DNA from: Tetrahymena elliotti 4EA
Taxonomy: Eukaryota > Ciliophora > Oligohymenophorea > Hymenostomatida > Tetrahymenidae
Direction of reading: 5' to 3'
Length of the DNA stretch: 64,000 nt
Assembly (NCBI GenBank): GCA_000231825.2
Contig: JH720294.1
Coordinates: 2,264,654 to 2,328,653 of the forward strand
Shown here: positions 59,591 to 64,000 of the stretch, piece after piece
Numbering within the stretch: position 1 is the stretch's first letter
Layout: every line of letters begins with the position of its first letter
Position numbers and translations under genes: made by a program
The notes under the pieces: generated by a model
Told to the model about the DNA's origin: nothing
The model's database searches: none
Seen by the model: the letters and a program-made list of their open reading frames with translations, nothing else

Positions 59591-61087
59591 TTTTGAGTAT
59601 TACTTTTAAATATTTTGAATATTTTATCGATAATGTATTATCTGATAAGTTAATTTTTTAAATTCTTTCTTTATTAATTAAATCTTTATATCTTTTTCTG
59701 CTTTATACACCTATTTAAAAGTTCCTTTTCTTTATTAAAAACATAAGTATTAGTTATAATATCATAGCTAACTATATTGCAATATTCTTTTCACCATATT
59801 ACTTACTAAAAATTCACAATATTTCTGAGCAGCTATCTTAATTATTGAGTTTTTTATGCATAAATTAACTACAAATCCTGAGTTTCTATTTGTCTATCAC
59901 CTATCTTTTTAATATTTAATTCTTTCGAATTCTTCAATTTTAATGCATTCTGACAACTTTAAAATTTATTCTTGCCCCTTAAACCTTTTATTTGCTTACT
60001 TGACTATGTGAATTTATTTCTACTATTATTATTTAATTTATATTCAAAAGTTGCTTTATGATTTAAAAATTATAAATATAATATCCTAACATTCACAAAT
60101 TTTGGATAGAGGTATTTATTGAACAATTAAGTATCACTAAGAATAAATATAAATCCTGATTCTGAGCAGGAATATTTTACTTGATATAGAAAAATTCCAA
60201 AATCACTTTTGCAGTGTTGTCTTTTCTAAATTTATTAATTAACAGAAATTTAATTGTTTTATTTTTGTGTTTTGTATTGTGAGTATCAAATAAAAATTAT
60301 GAAAAAATATATTTTATAAAAAAAATTGTTATCTATCTATTTATCTAAGAAATCGATAAGAAAAAAACTAGTTATTTTAAATTTTGTGGAACCGAACCTT
60401 TGAATAACTTCTGCTTATTCAACACTTAATATTTTGTGACTATTGAGTAGATGAGTACCAGACAATTTTTTGTTCTTTTTATTCTGTTTAATTTTGTTGA
60501 GAGTTAAATTTGTATTTAAAAAATTAATAAATTTAAGTATGTTTTGATAGAAGAAGAATTAATATTTTTAATTGAAAACTCAGATTATTAATTATTTACA
60601 GGATTGTTGGTTTGTTATATATAATCAAAAACATACATTTCTTAAATATTTTATTTTTTAGAAGAATGTGGTTAAAACTTTGTACTCATTTAAAACATTT
60701 TTATTTTTTATTTGTTTTATGAACAAGAAATAATTCTTATTAAAACTTTATGATTTCTGCAAACTCAATTTAAAAAGATTATTTAATTATTTTGTTTTGA
60801 TATTTCAAAATATTTTGATTTTAAATTATTATTCAATATAATAATGTTTGCATTAACCCAAAAAAGTTTTTCATAGATTTTATTTAACAATTTTATTAAT
60901 TATTTACTATATCACTTTTTATTTGTTCATTTAGCTATTTTATTATTTATTTATTCATTTAATCATTCCCATTATCAGGAATCGAAAATTGTTAGGGAAA
61001 ATGTTAGTTATTTATTTATTGATAGAGATAAATATTTGTTAATTGATGTCAGCAGTAAAATCAGCTATGGATATCATAGAGGCTGAT
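59591..61087. other. Intergenic upstream of SKP1 with a possible stray exon
   Basis: On the minus strand, about 60018-59815 is open after an acceptor-like AATAATAG. It reads coding-like (KQIKGLRGKNKFQSCQNALK, then IKKIGDRQIETQDLQLIYAQ) up to a GTAAGT donor-like site. No partner exons could be joined to it, so it may be chance or part of an unrecognised gene. The rest is AT-rich and empty. Confidence 0.35.
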
Positions 61088-61960
61088 TCAAATATTTATA
61101 TCGTTTAAACTTTTCTTTGTATTATAAAAGATATTGCTATTGTTAACGTTATAAATTTAATTTTAATTAGTATTTTGATTTTATTAGCTTGAATAACTAA
61201 AGCTGTTATTTATATTAGGATTTTTGATCATGTTTTAAGAGGCTTACATACTGCTATTTAGCTAGAATTACTTTTTCTTTTTTTGCTGTTCAGCATAGGA
61301 ATATTCTTTAATTGCTGCGTTAGAGTGAGATTTCTTATGCTGAATATTTCTTTTACACTTATTCTAAAAGAAGTTGCTACTGTTATTATTGTTGCAGTTT
61401 AAATTTTAGGTTGATTAAGGCTGCACTAAAAAGGCAGATATTTCATCTTCATTAATAGGCATATTCAAGCTTTCATCATTCTTAAAATGTCTGTTATTTA
61501 TAGAAGCCGGAGGTATGTTTGTGCTTTGTGTTGATATATTGTGGCGAATTTAACTGCTTTGAGAAATAGTTTTGAGCACTTAATCTCCTTTTACTTTTTC
61601 AGCATATTATTATTACTCAGGAAACAATTTAGGGTATTCTTTCTGGTTAATTTTCATTTAAGACCTAATTAAGTGAATATCTACCATATTTTATGTAATA
61701 ATCTGCTTTTAATTAGATAATTTATTCTATTTATTTCCTTATTATTATTAAGAAGAAGCCTAATTTATTTCCCTTTCAACATTTGAAATTTATGAATTAA
61801 ATTCTTATGAAATTTTCTCTTGAAGCAGTTGACTTAGAGAGCTTTAAAAAGAAAGCATAATTTTTTACTCTATCCATTTTTATTGCTTTTTTATATCCTC
61901 CTCTGAAATATTGAATTCTTTTAAATATGAAGGAATCTACTAAATATATTATTTATTCAT
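61088..61960 (-). CDS. Gln/Asn-rich orphan protein, 290 residues (start uncertain)
   Basis: Minus strand from ATG 61960 (MNKQYIQQIPSYLKEFNISE) to TGA 61090-61088. The first ~70 residues are helical and charged (EDIKKQQKWIEQKIMLSFQS, LSQLLQEKISQEFNSQISNV). A middle polar region contains HLIRSQMKINQKEYPKLFPE and STNIPPASINNRHFKNDESL, with mixed codons typical of real genes. The tail is Asn/Gln/Ser-rich (NSSMQASQNMIKNPNINNSF) and ends KKSLNDINI. More than 30 of its Gln codons are TAA or TAG. The frame stays open upstream to ~62158 without another ATG, and a neighbouring frame is also coding-like, so an additional 5' exon may exist. No domain recognised; probably ciliate-specific and largely disordered. 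Confidence 0.55.
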
Positions 61961-62677
61961 TTCTTTAGCTTAAAAATTGATTTGTATTGCTTGTCCTAGC
62001 AGCAGTTAATATTGATATTAATTAAACAAAATATTAATTTAATAAATATATTTGCTTGGCTATTTCTTTTATTTGATTTTTGTTTTTTTGCTTGATATTA
62101 AGTAAAATTTGCTTTTCTGCTTTTTGTATTTAAAATTTTAATTAAATTAATAACCAAGTCACTTTATCAAAGATTTTATTCAACTCATTTTCTTAATTTT
62201 TTTCATTGATTTTACAAATCTTTGAATAGAATTTATTATTCAATTTAGTTTACTTTATTCATTCAAAGACAGACAGTAAAATTTTTGAATTCAAATCTCA
62301 TTTCTCACAAAAAATTTAACAACAGTCAGTAAATCTTACATTTAATTTTTACAATTTAACAAGTTTTTATTTGAAATTAATATCTTCAAATATTCTAAAT
62401 TAACTTTTTACTTTTAAGAAATTATTACATTTTATTATTAAAACAAAAAATTTTTATTTTTTATAATAAAATGATTATAAAACAAATAAAATAACACTAA
62501 TTATTATATCTGACAATAAAAAAATATAAATTACATCTATAATATCTATATTACTTATCACAGTCGCAAATGTGTAGTAAAAATTTTTTTGTAATTTTCC
62601 TATTTTGATTTTATTTCCAGATTGGTTTTTTTATTATTTTAGAATTATTATTACCATTTTATATAAATATTTGATTC
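61961..62677. other. Intergenic / possible 5' exon zone of the Gln-rich gene
   Basis: Minus-strand sequence at ~62240-61970 reads coding-like in a frame different from the downstream gene (ELNKIFDKVTWLLIQLKFQ, IKEIAKQIYLLNQYFVQLIS). No intron of the right length connects it to the ATG at 61960. The rest is AT-rich with nothing recognised. Confidence 0.3.
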
Positions 62678-64000
62678 TCACAATAAATCAGATTAAAAAT
62701 AAATTAAATTTGGCATTTTTTAAATTGAATAAAAAAGAAACTATGAAATATTCCTTTTTTCAAAATAATTTTGTAAAAGGTCTAAAAATAATACTTCTAT
62801 ATTCAAACATTTTTATAATGATAAACCAATTTATTTAAGTCCTTGATTAAAAATTTGGTTTTTCTTTAAATTTAGCTGTAATTTGTTTATTTGATTAGAT
62901 TTTTCTAAAGCTGATAGAATTATATTAGCTGCTTCATCATTAATTTAGCAATCATTCAATTATAATCCAAAGTCAACAATTTTCTGACAATTTTATAAAG
63001 TTTATACAATCAATTTTACTTCTTATGTTTGAATAAGGTTAGAAGATAGATTCAGATTCAAATGTGAGATATTCTAACAATTATTTAAAGCCAAACAAAG
63101 CTATTTCACTCCTTATTATGATATGTTAGTTTCCATTAAATTTAATTTAAGTTCATTAATATCCTGGAGATTTTCTAAAGCTAAAGAAATATATTAAATC
63201 CCTTCATCTTTGATTTTATTTTTTCCTAAAGATAATTCTAAATACTAAATATTCAAATATTCTTATAAAGCAGTTGCAAAATGTTTTATAGTTTCTGCTT
63301 CTAAACTATTCTCATCTAGACTAAGACTTAAGTAATTCAATCTACTAAATTGTTTTAAAGCTAATGCTAAATCTTTTAATTTTTCCTTTGAAATATTATT
63401 ATCATTAAGGTTCAAAGTTAATTTAGTAGTAAATTAATGACTTTTTTCCAAAACTTTAATAATATATTTAGCTTCTTCAGCGTCTATTCTCATTCTTTCA
63501 AGTTTTAGAATCAATTCATTTGAAATTAAACAAATATTTTCATCTTTACACTCTTTAAGATATATTTTTAAATCTAAGAAGTTTTCTAATTATTCTAATC
63601 TTTTCATAATGTATTCTACCCCATATTCGAGAATATCAATTTCATTTAAAATCATCTATAAATTAGAAATATTCTTACATTATTTTAAAGACAAAATAAT
63701 TTATTTGGCTTCTTCGTTTTTGATAGAATTACTATTCAGGTTTAAATATAAATAGTCCAGTTTCTACAATTTTTATAAAGTTTGTGAAATTTGTAAGGCT
63801 CCTTCTCTTGAAATGGAGTTTTACTAAAGATTTAGTGATAAAATATTGATATTATGATATTATTCTAATGCTAATCGTATTAGCTTAACACTTTCATTAC
63901 CAATGCTATTTATGCTAAAATCTAATGCTAAATTAGAGATATTCTAGAGTTTTTGTAAAACACAAACAATATGCTAAAAACTCTCGGCTTCTAAATTACT
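62678..64000 (-). CDS. Ribonuclease-inhibitor-type LRR protein, 3' part only
   Basis: The minus-strand gene enters from the right edge of the window and ends with TGA 62680-62678. The visible 440 residues form one exon with no TGA. It is built of roughly fourteen repeats of ~28-30 residues of the type 'xxIxxxLxxLxLxLxxNxIxxEGxxxLxxAL'. Examples are LNILSLNLQQNSISREGALQ, KLTLNLNDNNISKEKLKDLA, LSLSLDENSLEAETIKHFA, YLELSLGKNKIKDEGIQYIS, LNLNLSSNLIQTQEVKLIVQ, LQLNLKKNQIFNQGLKQIG. The last ~45 residues lose the pattern (KRNISQFLFYSIQKMPNLIY). Such horseshoe domains bind proteins; in ciliates they form large expanded families. It is not a close copy of the 43-51 kb pair, since the repeat consensus differs. 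The N-terminal domain is outside the window. Confidence 0.8.

Noticed and set aside
1..64000. tRNA, rRNA, CRISPR or prokaryotic-style operon and ribosome-binding signals
   Set aside because: None recognised on either strand; the genetic code, introns and gene families are those of a ciliate nucleus. A covariance-model scan would be needed to exclude small RNAs.

Overview
The window reads as nuclear DNA of an oligohymenophorean ciliate, most likely Tetrahymena or a close relative. Two things show this. Conserved proteins (MSH6, mitochondrial glycerol-3-phosphate dehydrogenase, TBC1D31, a J-domain protein, SKP1) read through only if TAA and TAG mean glutamine and TGA alone is stop. The non-coding DNA is extremely AT-rich, with short GT...AG introns ending in an AT-rich tract plus TAG or AAG. 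Exon models were built by hand. For MSH6, G3PDH, TBC1D31, the LRR gene at 34.6-37.6 kb, DNAJ and SKP1, every splice phase matches and the spliced length is a multiple of three.

Left part (1-18 kb): a repeat-bearing gene desert with a ~0.32 kb tandem duplication; MSH6 (3.0-7.5 kb, +); a frameshifted coiled-coil gene (7.8-9.2 kb); a small two-exon membrane-protein gene (10.3-10.9 kb); and an accessory stretch with a Tc1/mariner transposase relic (13.5-14.3 kb) flanked by two broken copies of a secreted coiled-coil family. It ends with an intact ankyrin plus ADP-ribosyltransferase-like gene (16.2-17.5 kb).

Middle (18-42 kb): FAD-dependent glycerol-3-phosphate dehydrogenase (+); a strongly codon-biased caprin-like, histidine-rich and RG-rich protein (+); the 15-exon TBC1D31 homologue (+); a convergent four-exon leucine-rich-repeat gene (-); and an intronless 663-residue orphan (+).

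Right part (42-64 kb): two tandem minus-strand LRR genes that are copies of each other (43.3-46.1 and 48.3-51.3 kb), with minisatellites around them; a paraoxonase-like secreted protein (+); a probable multi-exon membrane-protein gene (+); a DNAJB-type chaperone (+) convergent with SKP1 (-); a Gln/Asn-rich orphan (-); and the 3' end of an RNase-inhibitor-type LRR gene that runs off the window (-).

There are no operons. Housekeeping functions (mismatch repair, glycerol-phosphate shuttle, centriolar satellite/cilium, ubiquitin ligase, chaperone) are interspersed with lineage-specific families. No rRNA, tRNA or CRISPR was recognised. Because only TGA stops translation in this AT-rich DNA, long open frames arise by chance, so frames without homology or consistent splice phases are scored low.
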